Assembly: GCF_014655955.1 (NCBI RefSeq)
Contig: NZ_BNBO01000001.1
Location: 381,429-445,428, forward strand
Direction: 5' to 3'
DNA from: Kitasatospora indigofera
GTDB lineage: Bacteria; Actinomycetota; Actinomycetes; Streptomycetales; Streptomycetaceae
Length of the DNA: 64,000 nt
Shown here: piece after piece, positions 7,477 to 15,864 of the stretch
Layout of the letters: each line of letters begins with the position of its first letter
Numbering within the stretch: position 1 is the stretch's first letter
Translations under genes and position numbers: made by a program
Notes under the pieces: generated by a model
The model's database searches: none
Told to the model about the DNA's origin: nothing
What the model saw: only the letters and a program-made list of their open reading frames with translations

Positions 7477-8271
7477 ATGCCCACGCCCGTGCTGCCCTCC
7501 TCCCCGCTGTCCGTGCACGCCCTCGGCGGCCCCACCGCCGTCATCGAGTACGGCGGCCTGCGCCTGCTGACCGACCCCACCTTCGACGAGCCCGGCGACT
7601 ACGTCCCCGAGCGCGGCCTGATCCTCAGCAAGCTGGCCCCGTCCGGGCTCGCGGCCGACCAGGTCGGCCCGGTCGACGCGGTGCTGCTCTCGCACGACCA
7701 GCACGCCGACAACCTCGACACCGGCGGCCGGCTCGCGCTGGCCAAGGCCCCGCTCACCGTCACCACCCCGGCCTCCGCCGCCCGCCTCGGCGGCACGGCC
7801 CGCGGCCTCGCCCCCTGGGAGTCCCTGGAGCTGGCCCGGCCCGCCGGCGGCCCGGTCGTCGTCACCGCCGTACCGGCCCGGCACGGCCCCGAGGGCTGCG
7901 AGGCGGTCACCGGCGACGTCACCGGGTTCGTGCTGACCGGCCCGGGCCTGCCCACCGTCTACGTCAGCGGTGACAACGCCTCGCTGGAGCACGTCCGCGA
8001 GATCGCCGACCGGACGGGCCCCGTGGACACCGCGCTGCTGTTCGCCGGCGCGGTCCGCACCCGCCTCTTCGGCGGCGCCCTGCTGACGCTCGACAGCGCG
8101 CAGGCCGCCGAGGCCGCCGTCCTGCTGGGCGCCCGCCGGGTGGTGCCCGTGCACTTCAACTCGTGGATGCACTTCACGGAGGGCGCGGTGCACCTGCGGG
8201 TCGCCTTCGAGGCCGCCGGCCTGGCTGACCGGCTGGTGCTGCTCGCCCCCGGCGAGGCCGCGGCGCTCTGA
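7477..8271 (+). CDS. MBL-fold metallo-hydrolase
   Basis: 264 residues. Motifs in order: LLTDPTFDEPGDYV; the HxHxDH-like metal motif LLSHDQHADNLD with S-H-D-Q-H-A-D-N; ARHGP; VYVSGDNAS; and the final histidine in VVPVHFNSWMHF. This is the UlaG/YtnP-like branch of the beta-lactamase fold, whose members hydrolyse lactones, phosphodiesters or similar bonds in the cytoplasm. ATG 7477 follows GAGAGG. Transcribed from a palindromic promoter shared with the CGNR gene, so expression is probably controlled by it. Substrate unknown. Confidence 0.9.
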   Translation: MPTPVLPSSPLSVHALGGPTAVIEYGGLRLLTDPTFDEPGDYVPERGLILSKLAPSGLAADQVGPVDAVLLSHDQHADNLDTGGRLALAKAPLTVTTPASAARLGGTARGLAPWESLELARPAGGPVVVTAVPARHGPEGCEAVTGDVTGFVLTGPGLPTVYVSGDNASLEHVREIADRTGPVDTALLFAGAVRTRLFGGALLTLDSAQAAEAAVLLGARRVVPVHFNSWMHFTEGAVHLRVAFEAAGLADRLVLLAPGEAAAL

Positions 8272-8283
8272 CCGCCGCCACCG

Positions 8284-8319
8284 GGGCCCGGCCTGACGGG
8301 TCGTCGGCAGGCCCGGCCC
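8284..8319 (+). terminator. Hairpin downstream of MBL gene
   Basis: GGGCCCGGCCTG (8284-8295) pairs with CAGGCCCGGCCC (8308-8319) with a single mismatch and a 12-nt loop, 13 bp after the MBL stop codon. No U tract, as is common in this group. Confidence 0.55.
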
Positions 8320-8751
8320 GAGGCGCACGCGGCGGCCGGGCCTCCGGCGGTCCGGCGGGGCGCCCGCGAGCCGGGCCGCCGGCCGGCACCGCACGGCCGG
8401 GACGCCGCCCCAAGGGGGCTGACGTCCCGTGCGTCAACGGGGCTTCACCGCACGTACGGTGACGTCCATCTGGTCGTGGACGCCGCCGGAACCGCACGGC
8501 GGAACGTTCCACCGGCACCACCGGCCGGGGCCGGCTCCCGGGACAGGTCCGGCGGCCGGCCCCCGGGCGTCGGCGCGCACGTGCCGTGCCGCCCCCGGCC
8601 CGGGCCGCCCGGCACCGGCCCGGCCCGCACGCCCTCGCAACTGTCCCCACCAGGTAACACCTTCGCCACCCGGCTGGATCGGAGCGTCAGGTACTCGCTA
8701 CGGTGGCCCGCGAACGTATCACCGGACACATCCGCACTCACGGGGGCAACA
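8320..8751. promoter_or_regulatory. Gene-free stretch with palindrome TCACCGCACGTACGGTGA
   Basis: No convincing gene in this 432-bp stretch; reading frames through it are arginine/proline-rich shadows. It holds an 18-bp element at 8445-8462, TCACCG-CACGTA-CGGTGA, with perfect 6-bp arms. This is a possible operator for the WXG/hydrolase operon starting at 8752. No clear -35/-10 pair. Confidence 0.4.
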
Positions 8752-9426
8752 TTGGTAAGGGCACCAGAACCGGGCGGCTCGGGGTTCCGCGTCCAGCCCG
8801 GCGAACTGGACGGGGCCGGGAAGACCGCCAAGGCGACGGCGGAACTGATCCCGGGTGAGACCAAGGGCGTGCTCGGAGCGTCCGACAAGGCCGAGGCGGG
8901 CCTGAAGGGCTGGACCACCGGCGCCGAACTCAACTCCTGCACCGACTCCTGGCGGGCGCTGCTCGACTCGCTGTCCGCAGAGATGGACCGGCAGGGCGAG
9001 AACCTCGTCAAGACCGCGAAGAACTACCGCGACTCCGACGAGAAGGCCCACGGCGACATCAGCAACATCGGCACGGGCAGCGGCGGGCCCGAGTTCGCCC
9101 GGGCCGGCGGCGGTGGCGGCGCGGGGGACAAGCTGTCGACGATGTCCGCGTTCGCGGACAACGGCATGGCCCGGGGCGGCGCCGAGACCGGTTCGACCAG
9201 GCCGACCCTGGGCGACCCGCCGTGGGCGCACACCTTCCCGTCGCCCAAGGACGGGGACGTGCCGTGGCAGCGGCCGCTGATCACCGGCGACCCCGACCCG
9301 GGCTTCCACGCCCCGTCCGGCCCCGGCGTGTCCGGCGCCGGGCTGCCCGTTCCCGGCCCGGCCGAGCGAGCCCGCATCGATGCCGAGCGCTTCGGTCCGA
9401 ACGCCCAGTCCCCGCAAGGAATCTGA
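8752..9426 (+). CDS. WXG100-like/ESX-type secretion-associated protein
   Basis: 224 residues from TTG 8752 (GGGGG upstream); in-frame codons further upstream have no coding character. Residues 10-110 are a helical hairpin typical of WXG100/type VII targets: FRVQPGELDGAGKTAKATAE, then GWTTGAELNSCTDSWRALLD, then LSAEMDRQGENLVKTAKNYR, with aromatic Trp-Thr-Thr-Gly near the turn instead of canonical WXG. The last ~110 residues are Gly/Pro-rich and disordered. Two bases separate it from the hydrolase gene. Probably secreted by an ESX/type VII system encoded elsewhere, or a partner of the hydrolase. Confidence 0.78.
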   Translation: MVRAPEPGGSGFRVQPGELDGAGKTAKATAELIPGETKGVLGASDKAEAGLKGWTTGAELNSCTDSWRALLDSLSAEMDRQGENLVKTAKNYRDSDEKAHGDISNIGTGSGGPEFARAGGGGGAGDKLSTMSAFADNGMARGGAETGSTRPTLGDPPWAHTFPSPKDGDVPWQRPLITGDPDPGFHAPSGPGVSGAGLPVPGPAERARIDAERFGPNAQSPQGI

Positions 9427-9428
9427 CC

Positions 9429-11186
9429 ATGGACATCGCGACCCTGCGGGACGCCAGACCCGCCGACCTCTACGACGCCGCCACCGCCTACGACAAGCTG
9501 GCGGAGAACTTCGGCCGGCACGCCGGAACCTGGAAGGACGGCGTCGACACCCGCGTCAAGAACTCGCAGTGGACGGGCAGCGCCGCCGACCAGGCCGAGA
9601 CCAGCCTGTCCCAGACCACCGCCAAGCTGTCCGCCGCGCAGATCGAACTCGGCATGATCGGCCCCGTCCTGCGCGACGGCGCCGAGGCCTTCCTGCTCGC
9701 CCAGTCCAAGCTGCTGGACGCGTTGGAGGAGGCCAAGGCGGGCGGCTACACCGTCACCGAGGACGGCGGGGTCTCCTGGCCGCCGGTCAGCGCCGGCGAG
9801 CGGCACGACCCGGACTTCGAGAACCCGTCCGTCAAGGGCCACCAGATCTCCGACCGGATCAACAACGCGCTCTCCGAGGCCGCGCACGCCGACGAGGTGA
9901 TCGCCCAGCGCCTGCGGCACTACACCGACAACGCCAAGAACGGCACCGGGCTCGACCTCGGCACCGCCACCACCGAGCTCACCAGCAAGATGATGAACGT
10001 CTTCGGCGGCGAGGAGGACCTCCTCGCCAAGGGCATGCCCGCCGCGAACGCCTCGCCCACCGAGGTCAACTCCTGGTGGAACGGCCTCACCGCGGACGAG
10101 CAGCAGCGCCTGGTCAAGGACCACCCCGACCTGATCGGCAACCGCGACGGGATCCCGGCGGAGGCCAGGAACACCGCCAACCGGGCCGTCCTGCCGGGCC
10201 TGATCAAGGACCTGGAGAACAAGCCCAACCGCACCGAGGACGAGCAGACCAAGCTGGACGGCTTCAAGAAGATCCAGGGCCGGCTCGCCGAGGAGGACGG
10301 CAAGGGCAACCCGCCGGTCTTCCTGATGGCCATCGGCACCGAGGGCCAGGGGCGGGCCGCCATCTCCTTCGGCAACCCGGACACCGCCGACGACGTGGTC
10401 GCCTACGTGCCCGGTCTGGGCACCAAGGTCGGCGACGTCGGCGGCAAGGACGGCAACCGCGCCAAGGACCTCTGGACCGAGGCCCAGAAGGCCGACCCGT
10501 CCCGCAGCACCGCCTCCATCACCTGGCTCGGCTACGACGCCCCGCAGCTCAAGGGCGCCGAGCAGGAGACCCTGGCGGTGGCCGGCACCCAGCGGGCCGA
10601 ACAGGGCGGCGCCGGCTACCAGCAGTTCCTGCAGGGCCTGCGGAGCACCCACGAGGGCACCCCCGCCCACGTCACCGCCCTCGGCCACAGCTACGGCTCG
10701 CTGACGGTCGGCCAGGCCGCGCAGCGCCCGGGCGGCATCCCCGCCGACGACATCATCCTGGTCGGCAGCCCGGGCACCGGCGCCCAGAAGGCGGACCAGC
10801 TCGGCGTGGGCTCCCAGCACGTCTGGGTGGGCTCCGCCGAGCACGACCCGGTCACCCACCTGCCGAGCCACTCGGAGACCAACGGCATGCTCGGCGGCGC
10901 CGGCATCGGCCTGGTCACCGGTGGCATCCCCGGCGCCGTGGTCGGCGGTTTCATCGGCGACCAGGTCGGCAAGTCCGGTGACCCGCACGAACTCTGGTTC
11001 GGCCAGGACCCGGCGAGCAGCGAGTTCGGCGGCCGCCGGTTCGACGTGGCGGACGGCGAGTGGCAGCACTCGCACTCCGACTACTGGAACCAGGACTCCG
11101 GCGGCAGCGGGGGCAACTCGCTGCGCAACCTCGGCAGCATCGTCTCCGGCCACGGCGACCGCGTGAACCTCCAGGAACCCCGATGA
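9429..11186 (+). CDS. DUF1023-type alpha/beta hydrolase with WXG-like N-terminal helices
   Basis: 585 residues. The N-terminal ~110 residues form a helical bundle (DLYDAATAYDKLAENFGRHA, then SQWTGSAADQAETSLSQT), resembling ESX-associated targeting domains. From about 300 onward is a DUF1023-like alpha/beta hydrolase: DDVVAYVPGLGTKVGDVGG, ITWLGYDAP and the nucleophile elbow TALGHSYGSLTVG with Ser421, then GSPGTG and a late VWVGSAEHDPVTHLP giving Asp/His candidates. A glycine-rich GMLGGAGIGLVTGG segment follows. Such proteins are predicted lipases/esterases exported via type VII systems. Its stop overlaps the next ATG (ATGA), so the lipoprotein is translationally coupled. Confidence 0.88.
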   Translation: MDIATLRDARPADLYDAATAYDKLAENFGRHAGTWKDGVDTRVKNSQWTGSAADQAETSLSQTTAKLSAAQIELGMIGPVLRDGAEAFLLAQSKLLDALEEAKAGGYTVTEDGGVSWPPVSAGERHDPDFENPSVKGHQISDRINNALSEAAHADEVIAQRLRHYTDNAKNGTGLDLGTATTELTSKMMNVFGGEEDLLAKGMPAANASPTEVNSWWNGLTADEQQRLVKDHPDLIGNRDGIPAEARNTANRAVLPGLIKDLENKPNRTEDEQTKLDGFKKIQGRLAEEDGKGNPPVFLMAIGTEGQGRAAISFGNPDTADDVVAYVPGLGTKVGDVGGKDGNRAKDLWTEAQKADPSRSTASITWLGYDAPQLKGAEQETLAVAGTQRAEQGGAGYQQFLQGLRSTHEGTPAHVTALGHSYGSLTVGQAAQRPGGIPADDIILVGSPGTGAQKADQLGVGSQHVWVGSAEHDPVTHLPSHSETNGMLGGAGIGLVTGGIPGAVVGGFIGDQVGKSGDPHELWFGQDPASSEFGGRRFDVADGEWQHSHSDYWNQDSGGSGGNSLRNLGSIVSGHGDRVNLQEPR

Positions 11187-11776
11187 ACCACCGTGCACTT
11201 CGCGCCGTAGCCGCGCTCGCCGTCACCGCCCTGCTGGTCGGCGGCTGCTCCTCGGCCGGTGCGGACCCAGAGAAGAAGAGGACCCCGAGCATGGACGCCT
11301 CCGCGGCCCGGACCAAGATCGACGCCCTGCTGGACGGCACCACCAAGGCCATCGTCCCGGCCGTCCAGTTCAGCGACGACGCCTACACCAGCAGCGAGAA
11401 CACCGAAGGGATGAACGACCGCCCGGACGGCACCACGCACCTGTCCAAGAACCGCTACGTGATGACCAAGGTCGCGCAGGCCAAGTACGGCGCCCTGCTC
11501 GGCCTGGTCGAGCGGTACTGGAAGTCCCAGGGCTACACCATCACCAGCGTCAACTCGGACGACAGGATGCCGGCCATCGACGCCCAGGCCGGGGACGGCG
11601 TGGGCGTGCACATCCAGATCGGGTTCCCCGGCAACGTGACCCTGTCGGCCGGCGTCGGCGCGGTCGAGGACCCGCAGACCCGCTACCCGTTCGGCCCCGG
11701 CACCCCGCTGCCCACCGACGCCAAGGGCAACCAGGACCTGATGCCCAAGGTGGACGACCCGTTCTGGTCGCACTGA
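11183..11776 (+). CDS. Lipoprotein coupled to the DUF1023 hydrolase
   Basis: 197 residues. The N-terminus MNHRALRAVAALAVTALLVG is followed by GCSS: the lipobox LVGGC makes Cys24 the predicted lipidated residue, anchoring the protein to the outer face of the membrane. The mature part has a helix (AARTKIDALLDGTTKAIVPA) and a beta-rich core (GYTITSVNSDD, VGVHIQIGFPGNVTLSAGVG). Homologous small lipoproteins commonly sit beside DUF1023 hydrolases. ATG 11183 overlaps the upstream TGA by three bases. It may act as chaperone or immunity partner, but nothing in the sequence proves that. Confidence 0.85.
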   Translation: MNHRALRAVAALAVTALLVGGCSSAGADPEKKRTPSMDASAARTKIDALLDGTTKAIVPAVQFSDDAYTSSENTEGMNDRPDGTTHLSKNRYVMTKVAQAKYGALLGLVERYWKSQGYTITSVNSDDRMPAIDAQAGDGVGVHIQIGFPGNVTLSAGVGAVEDPQTRYPFGPGTPLPTDAKGNQDLMPKVDDPFWSH

Positions 11777-11820
11777 CCGCGGGCCCGTCCGGTACGGCCG
11801 CCGCGTGCGGCCGGACCGGA

Positions 11821-11874
11821 CGGGACCCCGCCGCCGCCCCCGTCGCCTCGCGCGGCGGGGGCGGCGGCGTCCCG
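11821..11874 (+). terminator. Long GC hairpin after the hydrolase-lipoprotein operon
   Basis: Arms CGGGAC...CCGCCGCCGCCCCCG (from 11821) and CGGCGGGGGCGGCGG...GTCCCG (to 11874) form a nearly perfect stem of about 20 bp around a 10-nt loop. It lies 45 bp past the lipoprotein stop and before the convergent VOC gene, so it may serve both strands. Confidence 0.7.
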
Positions 11875-11913
11875 TACCGGTGCCCGTGGCCGCGGTCCGC
11901 CGGGTGCCCGGGG

Positions 11914-12312
11914 TCAGCGGGCGTACTTCGCGGCGGCGGCCGGGGTGACCGGGGTGAAGAAGTTGACGAGGTTGCCGTCGGGGTCGCGCAGGAGCAGCGA
12001 CCGGTTGCCCCAGGGCATCGTGGTGGGGGCGGTGACGAAGTCGGTGACGAACCCGGCGAGGTTCCCGTACACCTCGTCCACGTCGTCGACCAGGAACTCG
12101 AGGATCACGCTGTGGTTCTCCGCCGGGCGGGCGGAGCCCGGCGCGAAGAGCGGGACGGTACGGGTGCCGGCGACTGCCAGCGTGGCGCCGGGCGTCCGGA
12201 GCTCGGCGAAGTCCTCGGTGGCCCAGGACGCCGGGACGCCGGTGGCCTTCTCGTAGAACGTGACGAGCCGGGTGACGTCAGCGGTGATGACGCGGATCGA
12301 GACGAAGTCCAT
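11914..12312 (-). CDS. VOC-family (glyoxalase/dioxygenase-fold) protein
   Basis: 132 residues beginning MDFVSIRVITADVTRLVTFY with the first beta-alpha-beta module (YEKATGVPASW). A second module carries ENHSVILEFLVDDVDEVYGN and the conserved end MPWGNRSLLLRDPDGNLVNF. The Pro-Trp-Gly-Asn-Arg and DPDGN turns are typical of VOC proteins used in resistance or small-molecule turnover. GGGAG lies 7 nt before the ATG. Divergent from a WYL regulator with a 7-bp inverted repeat between, so regulation by that protein is likely. Substrate not predictable. Confidence 0.9.
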   Translation of the reverse strand: MDFVSIRVITADVTRLVTFYEKATGVPASWATEDFAELRTPGATLAVAGTRTVPLFAPGSARPAENHSVILEFLVDDVDEVYGNLAGFVTDFVTAPTTMPWGNRSLLLRDPDGNLVNFFTPVTPAAAAKYAR

Positions 12313-12338
12313 GGTTGTTCTCCCAGGTCGGCGGAGTC

Positions 12339-12405
12339 GCTGTCCTGGGCAGGCTAGGACGGATAGGGGACAGCTTCGGTCCGGTATTGCCGTTAGGCTC
12401 GAAAC
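12339..12405. promoter_or_regulatory. VOC/WYL divergent promoter with inverted repeat
   Basis: GCTGTCC (12339-12345) and GGACAGC (12368-12374) are exact inverse copies, with an inner GTCCT/AGGAC pair. On the plus strand TAGGCT (12394-12399) lies 6 nt before the ATG of the WYL gene, giving a leaderless start. On the minus strand a TAGCCT -10 for the VOC gene falls inside the repeat, so a protein bound there would block it. Confidence 0.55.
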
Positions 12406-13503
12406 ATGTCTCGACCTACCGGGCGTGTGCTGACCCTGCTGGAGCTGCTGCAGTCGGGCGGGGTCCGGACGGTGGCCGAACTCGCCGTCCGGCTCGGGGT
12501 CGACGGGCGGACCGTCCGGCGCTACGTGGGCCAGTTGCTGGAGCTCGACGTGCCGGTGGAGACCGTCCGGGGCCGCTACGGCGGGTACCGGATCGGCCCC
12601 GGGTACCGGTTGCCGCCGCTCATGCTCAGCGACGACGAGGCGCTCGCCGTGCTGCTCGGCCTGGCCGCCGGCCGCCGGGCCGGGCTGGTGACGGCGGCGG
12701 ACACCGCGAGCGGGACGGCGGCGGCGAAGATCCGGCGGGTGCTGCCCGGACGGCTGGCCCGCAGGCTGGACACCGTCCTGGAGTCGCTCGCCTTCACCAC
12801 GCCGCCGGGGGCGTCCGCCGAGCCGGACGCCGAGGTCCTGCTCACCCTCGCCGACGCGGTGCGCCACCGGCGGCCGGTCACGATCCGGTACACCGACCGG
12901 GTCGGAGCGCGCAGTGAGCGCGTGCTGCACGCGTACGGGATCGTCGCCCACGAGGGCCGCTGGTACGTCACCGGGCGTGACCCGGGGATCGGCCGGGACG
13001 GGACCGGTCAGGTCACGACAGGTGCAGCGGGGACGGGGGCGGCCGGGACGGGTGAGGCCGGGAGCGACGAGGTCGGGAGCGACGAGGCCGGGACGGGGGC
13101 GGACCGGACCTTCCGGTTGGACCGCATCGCGGGTGCCAGGCTGCTGCCCGGCTCGTTCGAGGTCCCCGCCGGGCTCGATCCGGCCCGGCGCGTGCTGACG
13201 GGCTTCGCCACGGCCGCGTACCGGCACGAGGTGACCCTGCGGATCCACGGGACGGTCGGTCAGATCCGCGCCCGGCTCCCGGCCGCCGTCGCGACCCTGG
13301 ACGAGCCGGCGCCGCCTGCGGCGGGAGCCGATCCCGCGGCCGAGGTGTGGCGGCGGGTCGACCTGCGGGTGGAGGAGCTCGACCGGCTGCCGGCGGTACT
13401 GGCCTCGCTCGACCGGCCGTTCGTGATCGAGCGCCCCGACGAACTGCGCGACCTCGTCACGGCGTTCGCCGACCGCCTCAGGGACTGCGCCCGCCAGGTC
13501 TGA
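12406..13503 (+). CDS. WYL-domain HTH transcriptional regulator
   Basis: 365 residues. A DeoR-like winged helix at the N-terminus (RVLTLLELLQSGGVRTVAEL, AVRLGVDGRTVRRYVGQLLE) is followed by RYGGYRIGPGYRLPPLMLSD, a WYL domain (TIRYTDRVGARSERVLHAYG, GRWYVTGRDP, FRLDRIAGARLLPGSFEVP) and a WCX-like C-terminus. Within the WYL domain, residues ~203-235 are a Gly/Ala/Thr/Glu-rich repeat insertion (GAAGTGAAGTGEAGSDEVGS) that interrupts the strand leading to RTFRLDR. Such regulators sense ligands or nucleic acid and control a neighbour, here the divergent VOC gene. Confidence 0.92.
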   Translation: MSRPTGRVLTLLELLQSGGVRTVAELAVRLGVDGRTVRRYVGQLLELDVPVETVRGRYGGYRIGPGYRLPPLMLSDDEALAVLLGLAAGRRAGLVTAADTASGTAAAKIRRVLPGRLARRLDTVLESLAFTTPPGASAEPDAEVLLTLADAVRHRRPVTIRYTDRVGARSERVLHAYGIVAHEGRWYVTGRDPGIGRDGTGQVTTGAAGTGAAGTGEAGSDEVGSDEAGTGADRTFRLDRIAGARLLPGSFEVPAGLDPARRVLTGFATAAYRHEVTLRIHGTVGQIRARLPAAVATLDEPAPPAAGADPAAEVWRRVDLRVEELDRLPAVLASLDRPFVIERPDELRDLVTAFADRLRDCARQV

Positions 13504-13598
13504 CGGCGGCGGCCCGATGCGCGAGGCGGTCCGCCGGCCCGGCGTTCTCTCCGGTCCGGCGATCGCTTCGCCCGGCGCCTCCCGTCGGCGTGGGGTGC

Positions 13599-14567
13599 TC
13601 AGCCCGCCGGCCGCACCGAACCCGTCCAGAGGGCGGCGGAGGCGTAGAAGCACTGTGCCTGGCGGTCGCGCAGCACCAACCACCCTGCCGCGCTCGGGTA
13701 GTGGAAGCTCGTGGAGGCGTCCGTCGGGAGTCCCGAGAGGTCGAGCCCGTCCTGCTCCTCGCGGGCCGTGCACAGGCGGCCGGCGGCGGCCGACGTGGCC
13801 ACGTCGCCCGGGTGGGTGGCGCCGCCGGGGATGGTGACCACGGCGTAGACCTGCGTCCGGTGCGGCTGGTCGCAGGGCACGACGGTGACCTTGTCCGGCT
13901 CCTCCGCGAGCACGCCCAGGTCCTCCGTGATGCAGTCCCCCTGTCGCAGGTACCACGGGCCGGCCCTGCCGGCCGACGCCGGCCGGCCGTCGGCCGCGCG
14001 TGCGGGGCCGGACCTCAGGTCCTGGGCGGCCAGGGCGAGCAGCAGGACCACGGCGACGGTCACCAGCAGCCAGCCCGCGGAGAACACCAGCCCGGCCACC
14101 GCCAGGCCGAGCCCGCGCTGGGGCCGGCGCTTGCGGCGGCGCACCGCGGCGACGGCGAACCCGGCCGAGACCACCGGCAGCGGGAAGAGGAATCCGAGCA
14201 GGCCCAGCACGAACGACGTGATGGCGAACCCGCTCCAGCTCCGGGCGGCCGGACCGCCCGGCAGCCCCGGCGGCGGCCACCCGTTCGGCTCGCCGGGCGG
14301 GCGGCCGTGGGCGCCGTGGGCGTGGGCGGGTGCGGCGAACGGGTCGGCGGGCGCGGGTCCGGCGGCCGGTGGGGCGAACGGGTCGGTGGGAGCCGGTCCG
14401 GCGGCCGCCGGGGCGGAGGCGTCGGTGGGTGCGGGCCCGGCCGGTGGTGCCGCGAAGGGGTCTGTCGGTGGTGCCGGGAGGGGGTCTGCCGGCGGAGCGG
14501 CGAAGGGATCGGCCGGCGGCCTCCCGCCCGGTGCGGTGGCGGAGGGCTCTTCGGTGGTGTCCGGCAC
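13599..14567 (-). CDS. DUF4190/septum-formation-domain membrane protein
   Basis: 322 residues from GTG 14567. A Pro/Ala-rich cytoplasmic region with repeated PADPFAAPP units (about 110 residues) precedes two membrane segments in a DUF4190-type pair (FAITSFVLGLLGFLFPLPVV, then GLAVAGLVFSAGWLLVTVAV). An external septum-formation-like domain follows: WYLRQGDCITED, VTVVPCDQPHRTQVYAVVTI and LCTAREEQ, ending CFYASA, with four cysteines. I place the start downstream of TATATT (complement 14622-14627), a good -10; an ATG at 14636 would lie upstream of that. Probably an envelope protein of unknown job. Confidence 0.82.
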   Translation of the reverse strand: MPDTTEEPSATAPGGRPPADPFAAPPADPLPAPPTDPFAAPPAGPAPTDASAPAAAGPAPTDPFAPPAAGPAPADPFAAPAHAHGAHGRPPGEPNGWPPPGLPGGPAARSWSGFAITSFVLGLLGFLFPLPVVSAGFAVAAVRRRKRRPQRGLGLAVAGLVFSAGWLLVTVAVVLLLALAAQDLRSGPARAADGRPASAGRAGPWYLRQGDCITEDLGVLAEEPDKVTVVPCDQPHRTQVYAVVTIPGGATHPGDVATSAAAGRLCTAREEQDGLDLSGLPTDASTSFHYPSAAGWLVLRDRQAQCFYASAALWTGSVRPAG

Positions 14568-14759
14568 GGTGGCGATTCCCGGGGCTGGGGGCGGCTGCGG
14601 CCGTCGGCGGACCGCCGGGCGAATATAGCCGATCATCTGACCGGTGATCGACCGGGTTTCAGCCGCCGGCTCCGCACCGGCCTCCCGCCCGCACCACGGC
14701 GGCGAGCGCCGTCCTGACGGCCCGGCCCGGACGGGGGCCGGGCCGGGCCGTCAGCGGGC

Positions 14760-15641
14760 TCACCAGATGGGCGCCGGCACCGTGGTGATGCCCAGGGTGC
14801 TCTGCATCGGCAGCAGACCGGCCTCGATCACGCCCAGGAAGAACGGCACCATCAGTTCCATGAACCGCTCGGTGCGCTCGGTGCCCAGGACCTCCCAGGG
14901 GCCGGCCGCCAACTGGTCGGTGAGCCGCTCGACCTCGTTGCGGCCGGCCCGGCCGGCGTCGGTGGCCAGGCCCTCGGCGTCCAGCCAGCCGCGCGTCGCG
15001 AGCCGGTCCCGGGCGGCGGACCACTCGTCGTCCGTCCAGCCGCGGCCGCCGAAGTTCGCCGCCGGGGCGGCGCCGACCGCGGCGAAGGAGACCAGCGATT
15101 CGCACGGGTCCAGTCCGGCGGTCAGCAGGGCGGCCAGATGCCCGTCGCCGCGGTGCTCCCGCAGCACGGTGAGGGCCTGCCAGAGCGCCAGGTGGGGCTC
15201 GTCCGGCCAGGGCAGGGCGGCGTTGGCGGCCGCGAGCGGCCGTCCGGCGGTCCCGGCGGCCTCCGCCGCCAGCCGGGCCAGGCCCACCAGTTCGGCGAAC
15301 TCCGCGGTCGCCAACCGGTCGCCGAACAGGCCCTGGTAGATGCCGTCCACCGCGCGCAGCCGGGCCGCCAGCACCTTCGCCGGGTCTGCCACCGCCCAGG
15401 CCCCGGGGACGTGCCTGGCCACCGTCGCGGGGCTGAAGCTGTAACAGACGGCGGTGGCCAGCTCGGCGCTCGCGGCGCCCAGCGGGGCCGTCCGCCAGGC
15501 GAAGTAGCTCGGCCAGCGCTCACCGAGTTCGTAGCCGAGGGCGCCGGCCTCGGCGGCGGCCTCCGGTGCGAAGTAGAGCACCGCGTGCATGGGTTCCAGG
15601 TGGTGCCAGGCACGGCGCGGCAGCGCACGGTCGAGCGGCAT
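14760..15641 (-). CDS. SCO6745-family helical protein
   Basis: 293 residues from ATG 15641 with GGAGGA six nt upstream. The sequence follows the actinobacterial SCO6745 family: HHLEPMHAVLYFAPEAAAEA, YWPSYF-like RWPSYFAWRTAPLGAASAEL, YSFSPATVARHVPGAWAVAD, then HLALWQALTVLREHRGDGHL and a C-terminal helical region with RDRLATRGWLDAEGLATDAG, which looks like a winged-helix. These proteins are cytoplasmic and of unknown function; the HRGDGH motif is the best-conserved feature and could bind metal or nucleotide. Single gene. Confidence 0.82.
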   Translation of the reverse strand: MPLDRALPRRAWHHLEPMHAVLYFAPEAAAEAGALGYELGERWPSYFAWRTAPLGAASAELATAVCYSFSPATVARHVPGAWAVADPAKVLAARLRAVDGIYQGLFGDRLATAEFAELVGLARLAAEAAGTAGRPLAAANAALPWPDEPHLALWQALTVLREHRGDGHLAALLTAGLDPCESLVSFAAVGAAPAANFGGRGWTDDEWSAARDRLATRGWLDAEGLATDAGRAGRNEVERLTDQLAAGPWEVLGTERTERFMELMVPFFLGVIEAGLLPMQSTLGITTVPAPIW

Positions 15642-15864
15642 GGGCGGTCCTCCGGGAGCGGTGATCGGGTCGGTAGCCGATCGAACACCACCCGGTGGCG
15701 CAGTGTCCACCCACGACGGAACCGGTGGCCGGGCTTCCGCTCAGGGCCGCGCATCCCCGCCGACAGTCGCTGCCCGGACGAGACTTGACGAAGCGTCCGC
15801 GCACTGCCGGACCGGCCGGCCCTCCGGCGCTGCCCACCGGCGCTCCCCACGGCCGGCGCCGGCG

